In this document: piece after piece, positions 17,517 to 24,830 of the stretch
How positions within the stretch are numbered: the stretch's first letter is position 1
How the letters are laid out: each line of letters starts with the position of its first letter
NCBI GenBank assembly: GCA_963540515.1
Contig: CAUTNA010000004.1
Span: 1 to 64,000, forward strand
Direction of reading: 5' to 3'
Source of the DNA: JAFGMC01 sp963540515
Lineage (GTDB): Bacteria; Pseudomonadota; Alphaproteobacteria; Rs-D84
Length of the DNA stretch: 64,000 nucleotides
Translations under genes and position numbers: made by a program
The notes under the pieces: generated by a model
The model's database searches: none
What the model saw: the letters and a program-made list of their open reading frames with translations, nothing else
Told to the model about the DNA's origin: nothing

Positions 17517-18986
17517 ATGTTTAGTATTGTTAGATTCTTATTTTTTATAATAATTTTATCAATTACAGAAAATTCAAAAGCTGTAGGAGAATATGGAGTT
17601 CAAGAAGCATGGGACAACCCGACAGCAAATATGACTGCAGGAAGTATTAAACCAGGTTATGCACAACTTTCTTGGTCTCAAGGTACGGTTCTTCCTATAA
17701 AACTCAGGCATGGTATGGTAACTATGATAACTCTACCAGAAGGTGAAGAAATAGAAGATGGTATTGTTGGAGCAGATGGTTTGTTTGATCTTAAAGCAAA
17801 TAAGGGGGCAAGAACTTTTCACTTAAGTCCATCTGGAAGTAATCAAGGAGCAGATACAAATTTAATTATAACTGGTAGATCTGGTAATAAATATTTATTT
17901 TATTTAAGAAGTGAACCTTCTAATTCAAGTGAAATTACTTATTCACAAGTCGATATTGTATTAGAAGGAAATGGAACTATTCAAAATACATCTGTATCTA
18001 ATTCATCTTATGCTGGAATGAATTCTATTTTTAAGAAAGAATCAAGAAGTTCTCTTGGAGTTGATGGAGAAGATTATGGTTGGATAAAAACTATGAAAAT
18101 AGATCCTTCAGAATTCAGGTTTGATATAGATATTTTTGTACCAAATCCTGACGATTATGTCATAGCACCCGAGCGAGTTTGGAGAGATAGAATATTTACC
18201 TATATTGATTTTGGGGATAAAGTTATAGCTATGACTCAAAGACCAGTTGTATCTCTGTTAGTTGAAGGTGGTGAAAGCCCTGTTGGTTTCAGAACAGATG
18301 GAGAAAATGGAAGACTTTTAATAATTGAAGCTGTTGGAGATATGGTGCTTCGTAGTGGACAACGAATTGTCTGTATAAAAAGACGTTCAAAACCATTCTT
18401 AATAACAGATACTTCAAGTGTTATGGCTCTTGCGGAGGCAAATGTCGCAAAATCTATGACTTCTAATCAATCTTTTAATAATGTTGGTTATAATAATTTT
18501 GGTAGTGGTATTAATAATACACCTTTGAACTCTAACATGATGCAGACACCTCAAAATAATTCAATAGGAAATTATAATAATTATCAAACTCGAAGCAGTG
18601 ATACTGTTCACATGTTGCCAACAGAAAGAAATACTGCAGGATCATACTTACCAACTTCTGGTATTCCACTTATATCAAGTAATCAAAAAGGTGTTGCAAT
18701 CGAATTACAATCAGACACATCTGTAAAGGCATTGAATGATTATTGGACAGGACTTATTGCTAAGTTCAGTGGAGATGATGGAAAAGGAATACTCACACCT
18801 TATAAAAATATGGTATTCTTTGCAGTTGATGAACAAGGTGTTGGGGAACTAGGATCAGAGTCCGTTGCATCTCGTTTATACAGATTAAGAATAGGACCAT
18901 TAAAAGATATGGATACAGCACAAAGCCTTTGTGATAAACTTTTGAAGTTCTCTGGAACAATATGTAAAATTGTACGTGTTCAATAA
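17517..18986 (+). CDS. virB9: VirB9-like T4SS protein with SPOR-like C-terminus
   Basis: VirB9 lines the periplasmic and outer-membrane part of the T4SS core. This 489-residue protein has a signal peptide (about 1-22), then a VirB9/TrbG domain with PERVWRDRIFTYIDFGDKV, where a VirB9 domain has its W...FTYI..GD motif, and a second half with GFRTDGENGRLLI. An Asn/Ser-rich linker (about 310-375) leads to a C-terminal region ending RLYRLRIGPLKDMDTAQSLCDKLL, which looks like a SPOR peptidoglycan-binding domain. VirB9 proteins are usually 250-300 residues, so the extra 180 residues are notable. AAAGGAAG precedes the ATG, and the stop codon abuts the virB10 ATG. Confidence 0.82.
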   Translation: MFSIVRFLFFIIILSITENSKAVGEYGVQEAWDNPTANMTAGSIKPGYAQLSWSQGTVLPIKLRHGMVTMITLPEGEEIEDGIVGADGLFDLKANKGARTFHLSPSGSNQGADTNLIITGRSGNKYLFYLRSEPSNSSEITYSQVDIVLEGNGTIQNTSVSNSSYAGMNSIFKKESRSSLGVDGEDYGWIKTMKIDPSEFRFDIDIFVPNPDDYVIAPERVWRDRIFTYIDFGDKVIAMTQRPVVSLLVEGGESPVGFRTDGENGRLLIIEAVGDMVLRSGQRIVCIKRRSKPFLITDTSSVMALAEANVAKSMTSNQSFNNVGYNNFGSGINNTPLNSNMMQTPQNNSIGNYNNYQTRSSDTVHMLPTERNTAGSYLPTSGIPLISSNQKGVAIELQSDTSVKALNDYWTGLIAKFSGDDGKGILTPYKNMVFFAVDEQGVGELGSESVASRLYRLRIGPLKDMDTAQSLCDKLLKFSGTICKIVRVQ

Positions 18987-21392
18987 ATGAAAAAGTTAAA
19001 AAAACAGTTTTTAGAGATAAGAAAAAATATTCCTAAACAAACACAGTGGTTAATGTTAATTGCTGTGTTTGTAATAGTGCTTATACTGATGACATTGCTT
19101 CTTAATAAAAAAAATAATAGAACAAAAATTCCAGATATTAATACAGAATCTCCAGTACTTACAATTTCACCTAAGACAGAATTAGATTTAACAAATATTG
19201 AAGTTGGAGATACAAGAATAGAAGACTTTATTATTTCAGCAAATAAAGATGTAAAAGTATTATCTGTAAAATTTGAAAATGATATAGAAGGACTTTCAAA
19301 AAAAACAACTTGTGAAAATATAGGAAAAATAAATACAAAAGTAACTTGTAATATAAATATTGAATTTAAACCAAAAAATAAAATAGACACAAAAATAACT
19401 GCAATTTTAATTGATTGGAGAGGTGCTTTTGAACCTGAAAAAATGAATAAAACAGACAGAATAAATATAACAATTAATTCTAAAGAAAAAAAAGATGAAA
19501 AAATTGAGATAAAAGAAGAATCTGAAAAAGTTAGTTCTGATACTAATAAAGAAGAACAAAAGAAAGAAAATGAAACTATTGATACTAAAGAAGAAATTAA
19601 AGGAAATATAGAGACAGAAAAAATTGAAGAAAATAAACCAATAATTTCAGAGGAAATTAAAGAAGAGATAAAAAAAGATATAGAAGATATTTCAAAAGAT
19701 CCTTTAAAAATGGAAGAAGAATTTGAAAAAACTACAGAAGAAGATACAAATGAAAATAAAAGCGAGAGTTGTTCAGAATTTTCATTTCCAGGATATAGTA
19801 TATCAGGGGATCAAATTGGTTGGATAAAACCTGAAAAAGGATCATATAAATTTTATCCTTTTTCTGATAAAACTTGTACAAATCCAACAGGTACATACAA
19901 CCCAGATAATGGAATTATAACTGATATAAAGGATTCATCAAAAAAAATAGGAACTGATGCTGATCATATTGGAGGAGCAACAAATATAACAGTATCAAAT
20001 ATACCAAGCCTTTCAAAAGCACCAGATGCAAGACCAGTAAATAAAGCAAAGCAACTAACCGCAGACGAAGTAAAAGATTTTACATATGGAGAGGCTAAGC
20101 AAGTTGTAGTACAAACAAGCGATTTTAATAAATATAAACCTTCTTCTTTAGGACAAGATAATGGAACTAATAGTAATGTAACAATATCTAGTGAACCATA
20201 TAATAGAACATTTGTACTTCGTCAATATAAACCAATACCTGCTACAATTGTAACAGAAATTAAAGCAGTTAAAGATGGTTCAAAATTACCAGTTACTGCA
20301 ACAGTTGATAGAAATGTTTATTCAGATAATGGAAGAACAATTATACTTCCAACAGGAACTTTAATGCTTGGGTATGTTTCAGATGAAAATGTACCTGGTC
20401 CATATAAATCAATAGGACGTATGAATTTAGAATGGTATCGATTTGTAAGACCAGATGGTGTTGAATTTAATTTTATTGATAAAAGACCTTTTGCAGGTGA
20501 TGCACAAGGAAGATCTGGAGTTCCTGGGCATGGTAGTACCGATTATATAGAAGAATTTTTTATGCCAATGTTAACTGCAATTGTTCCTGCTGCGGTTAAT
20601 ATGATAGCACCAATTTCAGATAAAATAGTGAATCAAATTAACTTAGACTCAAATGTAGTAACACAAACAGGACAAGTAAGATCCTCTGAACTTGCAAAAA
20701 ATGAAATAGTTAAATCTTGGGATAGAATAGCACAAAAATTATTAACAGATTCTATGAATAATACAGTGCCACCATTTTCAATAGCAGCAGGAACAAGAAT
20801 TACCGTATACTCACCAACTGATTTAATTGTAACTTGTGGTGAAAATACAGGTAAAAATTGTGCTATAACAGCACCAAGTAGAGAATATGCAGAATATAAA
20901 CCTAAAAACTTGGAACCTGGTGGAGGAGATTATAAAAATTCTTTAGTTGGACAAGTTAGATCTTTTAATTTAGACGGTTTTTGTATGACAGATGAAAAAA
21001 CTCGTAGAATAACCGTTGATGAAAATAAGCTTAAAAATTCTGGTTATGACTATAGAACAGTATTATTCTATTGCCAATCAAAACAATATGATGCGATTAA
21101 TAATGCCAAACAAGATGCTATATTTAAAAATCAACAAGAAATTGGTGGTAAGATAGAGAAAGGATCAAAAGAATATAATGAGAAAACACTAGGACTGGAA
21201 TACGAAGGAGATAAAATAAAAAATCCATTTGAACAGAAAAAAGAGGAAGCACCTTCTGGTTTGAAATGTGAGGATGGAACATCACCAGATTCAAACGGAT
21301 GTTGTACTGGTGAAAAATATACAGATATGGGTGAACAAGGATTTAATTGTTGTCCTGAAGCAGGTGGTGACTGCTTCCCACCATTAAAATAA
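18987..21392 (+). CDS. virB10: VirB10/TrbI T4SS protein with added domains
   Basis: VirB10 spans from the inner membrane to the outer-membrane pore of the T4SS. This 801-residue version is about twice the usual length. In order it shows a membrane segment (21-39), an Ig-like region at about 55-145 resembling ASH/SPD-2 domains, a Lys/Glu-rich linker (about 165-262) in place of the usual Pro-rich one, and the VirB10/TrbI barrel from about 400. The barrel part includes VYSDNGRTIILPTGT, the antenna helix FFMPMLTAIVPAAVNMI and PPFSIAAGTRITVY. The tail has six cysteines in its last 41 residues (C, CC, CC, C). The ATG directly follows the virB9 stop, without its own ribosome site, so it is translationally coupled. 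Confidence 0.88.
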   Translation: MKKLKKQFLEIRKNIPKQTQWLMLIAVFVIVLILMTLLLNKKNNRTKIPDINTESPVLTISPKTELDLTNIEVGDTRIEDFIISANKDVKVLSVKFENDIEGLSKKTTCENIGKINTKVTCNINIEFKPKNKIDTKITAILIDWRGAFEPEKMNKTDRINITINSKEKKDEKIEIKEESEKVSSDTNKEEQKKENETIDTKEEIKGNIETEKIEENKPIISEEIKEEIKKDIEDISKDPLKMEEEFEKTTEEDTNENKSESCSEFSFPGYSISGDQIGWIKPEKGSYKFYPFSDKTCTNPTGTYNPDNGIITDIKDSSKKIGTDADHIGGATNITVSNIPSLSKAPDARPVNKAKQLTADEVKDFTYGEAKQVVVQTSDFNKYKPSSLGQDNGTNSNVTISSEPYNRTFVLRQYKPIPATIVTEIKAVKDGSKLPVTATVDRNVYSDNGRTIILPTGTLMLGYVSDENVPGPYKSIGRMNLEWYRFVRPDGVEFNFIDKRPFAGDAQGRSGVPGHGSTDYIEEFFMPMLTAIVPAAVNMIAPISDKIVNQINLDSNVVTQTGQVRSSELAKNEIVKSWDRIAQKLLTDSMNNTVPPFSIAAGTRITVYSPTDLIVTCGENTGKNCAITAPSREYAEYKPKNLEPGGGDYKNSLVGQVRSFNLDGFCMTDEKTRRITVDENKLKNSGYDYRTVLFYCQSKQYDAINNAKQDAIFKNQQEIGGKIEKGSKEYNEKTLGLEYEGDKIKNPFEQKKEEAPSGLKCEDGTSPDSNGCCTGEKYTDMGEQGFNCCPEAGGDCFPPLK

Positions 21393-21505
21393 TAAAAGTT
21401 ATTTAATCTTAGACTTGTTTTATCTATAAAATATTTTATATAGATAAGGATAAATATTTTTCTTAAATTAAGAATAAAAACTAGTTTATAAATATTGAAG
21501 AAATA

Positions 21506-21537
21506 GAAAAAAGAAAAATTAGTAATTTAAAACTAAT
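21506..21537 (-). terminator. possible terminator of the nrd operon
   Basis: On the minus strand ATTAGT and ACTAAT pair around an 8-base AT loop, followed by TTTTTCTTTTTTC. The stem is short, but the T-run and the place just beyond nrdG fit. The rest of the virB10-nrdG gap holds only an AT-rich inverted repeat (ttatctata at 21420-21428 with its complement at 21439-21447). Confidence 0.4.
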
Positions 21538-21557
21538 AAAATAAACTTTTATTTGTT

Positions 21558-22256
21558 TTAATCTCTCCAAGATACAGATTCAAATAAACTATTTATTTTA
21601 TTTTTATATTCAATATCATTAAAAAATTTATTTCTCTCTGTATCTGTAGTTTTGTTATCTTCTTTTTCAAAATGAGGAATATATTTTTGAACAGCATATT
21701 TTTTAACACCTTTAGATGATAAAAATTTAGCTATTTCTAATAAATCTTCTTTAGAGATAAAACGAGGATCACAAGTTGTTCTTACTTCTCCATCTTTGCC
21801 TGAATCTAACCAAACTTGTAAACTTTTTAATAAAAAATCATATCCTAAAGAAATTCCTGTTACCCTATCAAAATTATTTTTAGTTCCTTTAAAATCTAAT
21901 CCCAACCAATCTACAAACTCTAAAGCCTTTTTCAATTTTTCTGGATAAAAGCCATTTGAATGAAGTCCAATATAAAAACCCATTTCTTTAACAAGTTTTA
22001 TATATTCAATTAAATTATCTCCTTGCATTAAAGCTTCACCACCTGAAAAAACAACTGCTTCTAATTTTCCCTTCCTTGTATTTAACCATTCTAAAATTTT
22101 ATCAGGATCATATTCACCAAGACCAACTTCAATAAGATGAGGATTTGAACAGTAAGGACACCTCATAGGGCAGCCTTTTAAAAACAAAACGGCGGACAAC
22201 TTTCCAGGATAATCAATAGTTGTAAAAGGGGTAAAACCGCCGATTTGTATAGTCAT
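21558..22256 (-). CDS. nrdG: anaerobic RNR-activating radical-SAM protein
   Basis: NrdG uses an iron-sulfur cluster and S-adenosylmethionine to place a glycyl radical on class III ribonucleotide reductase. The 232-residue protein has GCPMRCPYC, the CxxxCxxC cluster motif, at about 29-37, followed by VVFSGGEALMQ, the SAM-binding GGE. The opening GGFTPFTTIDYPGK is typical of the NrdG2-like subgroup. It is the third gene of the operon; the stop of the small glycyl-radical gene overlaps its AAAGGT ribosome site. Confidence 0.95.
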   Translation of the reverse strand: MTIQIGGFTPFTTIDYPGKLSAVLFLKGCPMRCPYCSNPHLIEVGLGEYDPDKILEWLNTRKGKLEAVVFSGGEALMQGDNLIEYIKLVKEMGFYIGLHSNGFYPEKLKKALEFVDWLGLDFKGTKNNFDRVTGISLGYDFLLKSLQVWLDSGKDGEVRTTCDPRFISKEDLLEIAKFLSSKGVKKYAVQKYIPHFEKEDNKTTDTERNKFFNDIEYKNKINSLFESVSWRD

Positions 22257-22265
22257 AAAATACCT

Positions 22266-22439
22266 TTAAGCAGCTTTTTTCAAAAGAGAGTTATGGCGCA
22301 TTCCTGCAGATATTCCATTTTCTTCTTTAAACATTTTTCTTTCACAAAATTCAGAATACTTACCAATATTAAAATTAGAAACAGGTCTGATAAAACCCAT
22401 AGATCTTGAAAATACTTCACATTTTGTTCTTTCTTTCAT
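22266..22439 (-). CDS. separate glycyl-radical domain of class III RNR
   Basis: This 57-residue peptide matches the C-terminal end of NrdD and not a whole enzyme. It contains CEVFSRSMGFIRPV and then NIGKYSEFCERK, aligning with the NrdD pattern R-x-x-G-[YF]...N-x-GK-x-x-E, so Gly15 is the expected radical site. The preceding nrdD gene ends at its zinc motif, exactly where this part would continue. The ATG at 22439 has its own GAGGAG eight bases upstream, and nrdD ends in a normal stop 23 bases before, so this is a real separate gene and not a frameshift. The role is presumably a radical-bearing subunit that binds the NrdD barrel and is activated by NrdG. Confidence 0.85.
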   Translation of the reverse strand: MKERTKCEVFSRSMGFIRPVSNFNIGKYSEFCERKMFKEENGISAGMRHNSLLKKAA

Positions 22440-22462
22440 TTTTTTCACTCCTCTGTTTTTTG

Positions 22463-24475
22463 TTAATCAATCTTTGTTTCATTTGCAACTGAAAGTTCTG
22501 CATCACACTTTGGGCAGAATTCATATTTACCAGCCAAATAACCGTGCTTTGGACATATTGAAAATGTTGGTGTCAATGTCATATAAGGTATCTTATAATT
22601 CTCAAAGATAGTTTTTACTATTTTTTGTGCAGCCTCTCCTGATGATACTGGTTCTCCCATATATAAGTGCAACATAGTTCCGCCCGTATATTTTCTTTGC
22701 AGTTCTTCTTGATGTTCCAAAGCAACAAAAGGATCATCTGTATAGTTAACTGGTAATTGAGATGAATTTGTATAGTAAGGTGCATCTTTTGTACCAGCAG
22801 TTATTATATCTGGATAATTTTTAATATCAGTTTTAGCAAATCTGTATGAACAACCTTCAGCTGGTGTTGCCTCTAAATTATATAAATTTCCAGTTTCTTC
22901 TTGGTATTTTACCAGATTATCACGAATGTAATCCATAACCTCTAATACCAAATTTTTACCAAAATCTGTCGCAATACTATCTTTACCAGAAGTAAAGTTT
23001 AAAACCATTTCATTAGAACCATTTATTCCAATTGTTGAAAAATGATTATTCCAAGTATTTAAATAACGTTTTGTAAATGGATATAGTCCCCTTTCCATAT
23101 TTTTAGTTATAACTTTTCTTTTTATCTCTAAAGATTCTCTTGCTAAATCAAGAAGTCTTTGTAATTCTCTGAATAATCCTTCTTTATTACCTTTATAAAT
23201 ATATCCAAGTCTTGCCAAATTAATAGTTACAACCCCAATAGATCCTGTTTTTTCAGCAGAACCAAATAATCCACCACCACGTTTTAAAAGTTCTCTTACA
23301 TCTAAACGTAATCTGCAACACATAGAACGAACATCAGTAGGGTTTAAATCAGAATTTAAAAAATTCTGAAAATTTGGTATTCCATATTTTGCAGCTAAAT
23401 CAAATAAAGGCTTTGTATTTGGATGATCCCAAGGAAAATCATCTGTTATATTGTATGTAGGAATTGGAAAAGTAAATGGTCTGCCGTGTGCATCACCTTC
23501 TGTCATAACTTCAATAAAAGCTTTGTTCAAAATATCCATTTCTTCTTGAAGTTCTCCATAAGTAAAATCAACATATTTTCCACCAACAAAAGGTTTTTGT
23601 TCTCTCAAATCTTTTGGACAAACCCAATCAAAAGTAAAATTGATAAAAGGTGTCTGAGTTCCCCAACGACATGGAACAGCACAATTAAAAACAAGAGTTT
23701 GCATAGCATTTTTCACATCTTTATAAGATAATTTATCAACTCTTATATATGGGGCAAGATATGTATCAACAGATGAAAAAGCTTGAGCACCAGCAAATTC
23801 ATTTTGAAGTGTTCCCAAGAAATTTACCATATGCGATACAGCTGTCACCATATGTTTTGCAGGTGAACATTGTAAAAATCCAGGAACTCCATTAAATCCT
23901 TCATACAACAATTCACGAAGTGACCAACCTGCACAATATCCAGTAAGCCAACCAAGATCATGAATATGAACAGCTGCAGTTTTATGAGCCTGCGCTATTT
24001 CTTCTGGGTATAAATTTAACCAATATTCTGCAACAACTCTTTCTGATGTTCTTAAAATAAGTCCACCTATTGAATAACCAACATTAGCATTCTCTTTAAC
24101 TCTCCAATCTGCTGCTTTTACATATCCATCAATAATATCAACAGCATCAACCATAGAATTTCTTATTTCAGCTTTCTTTTGTCTATAGACTATATAAGCT
24201 TCCGCAGTCTTATAAACTTTAAAATTCATTAATTCTTCAACTACTATATCTTGTATTTCTTCAACAGATGGAATTTTATTAGCAAAGCGATCTTCAAGTC
24301 TTTTTATAATACTATCTACTATATCTAAAACCCTAGAATCATTAATTTCTCCAGTAGAATCAGCTGCTTTTTTTATTGCATTAAATATATATTTTGAATC
24401 AAAAGAAACCTGACTTCCATCCCTTTTTATTACGTAGTTTAAACCAGAATTACAAGAGCAATTATCACAACACAT
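22463..24475 (-). CDS. nrdD: anaerobic ribonucleoside-triphosphate reductase, large part
   Basis: Class III RNR reduces ribonucleotides to deoxyribonucleotides without oxygen. The 670 residues include an N-terminal ATP-cone (about 14-105) for allosteric control, the catalytic barrel with VFNCAVPCRWGTQTPF, and a C-terminal zinc motif (CPKHGYLAGKYEFCPKC). It stops there and lacks the glycyl-radical loop, which is on the next gene. The N-terminus has a Cys cluster (MCCDNCSCNSG). It is first in the operon, behind a long control region, with AGAGG before the ATG. Confidence 0.95.
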   Translation of the reverse strand: MCCDNCSCNSGLNYVIKRDGSQVSFDSKYIFNAIKKAADSTGEINDSRVLDIVDSIIKRLEDRFANKIPSVEEIQDIVVEELMNFKVYKTAEAYIVYRQKKAEIRNSMVDAVDIIDGYVKAADWRVKENANVGYSIGGLILRTSERVVAEYWLNLYPEEIAQAHKTAAVHIHDLGWLTGYCAGWSLRELLYEGFNGVPGFLQCSPAKHMVTAVSHMVNFLGTLQNEFAGAQAFSSVDTYLAPYIRVDKLSYKDVKNAMQTLVFNCAVPCRWGTQTPFINFTFDWVCPKDLREQKPFVGGKYVDFTYGELQEEMDILNKAFIEVMTEGDAHGRPFTFPIPTYNITDDFPWDHPNTKPLFDLAAKYGIPNFQNFLNSDLNPTDVRSMCCRLRLDVRELLKRGGGLFGSAEKTGSIGVVTINLARLGYIYKGNKEGLFRELQRLLDLARESLEIKRKVITKNMERGLYPFTKRYLNTWNNHFSTIGINGSNEMVLNFTSGKDSIATDFGKNLVLEVMDYIRDNLVKYQEETGNLYNLEATPAEGCSYRFAKTDIKNYPDIITAGTKDAPYYTNSSQLPVNYTDDPFVALEHQEELQRKYTGGTMLHLYMGEPVSSGEAAQKIVKTIFENYKIPYMTLTPTFSICPKHGYLAGKYEFCPKCDAELSVANETKID

Positions 24476-24523
24476 ATTTCTGCCTCTTTACAAGATATAG
24501 TTATATATTTCTAATTAAGATAC

Positions 24524-24552
24524 AATATATAGATAAAATTAAATTAACACAA
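24524..24552 (-). promoter_or_regulatory. nrdD promoter with NrdR-like boxes
   Basis: On the minus strand TTGTGT and TATATT are 17 bp apart, with a predicted start near 24517. Two NrdR-like 16-mers overlap these elements: one at 24520-24535 (12 of 16 matches to the palindromic consensus) over the -10 and one at 24547-24562 (11 of 16) over the -35. Their 27-bp spacing is shorter than the usual three helical turns, so the operator reading is tentative. Confidence 0.4.
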
Positions 24553-24646
24553 TATACAAAACGAAAAAAAAAATATTTTTTTACTGGACAATTTAAAACG
24601 GCTGAAAACCTATATTTATATAAAAACGAATCGATCTAAAATATAC

Positions 24647-24662
24647 TTTTATGTACATAAAA
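24647..24662. repeat. perfect 16-bp palindrome upstream of nrdD
   Basis: The sequence ttttatgtacataaaa is its own reverse complement. It lies about 170 bases upstream of the nrdD start in otherwise empty DNA. It could be a binding site for a dimeric regulator; AT-rich background makes chance possible. Confidence 0.4.
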
Positions 24663-24742
24663 TATAAATAATCAATAACTTTACATAAAAATAATATGGG
24701 ATATATCTATAACTAAATATTTTATTAAAATAAATATATTCG

Positions 24743-24758
24743 AATCTATATATAGATT
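24743..24758. repeat. second perfect 16-bp palindrome upstream of nrdD
   Basis: The sequence aatctatatatagatt is its own reverse complement. It stands in the far part of the 355-base stretch between yidC and nrdD, which holds no gene. The sequence differs from the other palindrome, so they would not share one regulator. Confidence 0.3.
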
Positions 24759-24784
24759 TATATATTTTTCTCAGATTGACTTAA

Positions 24785-24811
24785 AAAAACTCCAAATTTA
24801 TTGGAGTTTTT
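24785..24811 (-). terminator. terminator of the yidC transcript
   Basis: On the minus strand AAAAACTCCAA pairs with TTGGAGTTTTT around a 5-base loop and ends in a T-run. It begins 20 bases after the yidC stop, a clear Rho-independent terminator. Confidence 0.85.
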
Positions 24812-24830
24812 ATTATTTCTAGACAAAAAC

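Noticed and set aside
22440..22465. A frameshift between nrdD and the glycyl-radical part
   Set aside because: nrdD has a normal stop, a non-coding gap with GAGGAG follows, and the small gene has a clear ATG.
24476..24830. A small gene in the 355-base gap
   Set aside because: No frame has a ribosome site and a plausible protein; the stretch is AT-rich, with a promoter, palindromes and the yidC terminator.
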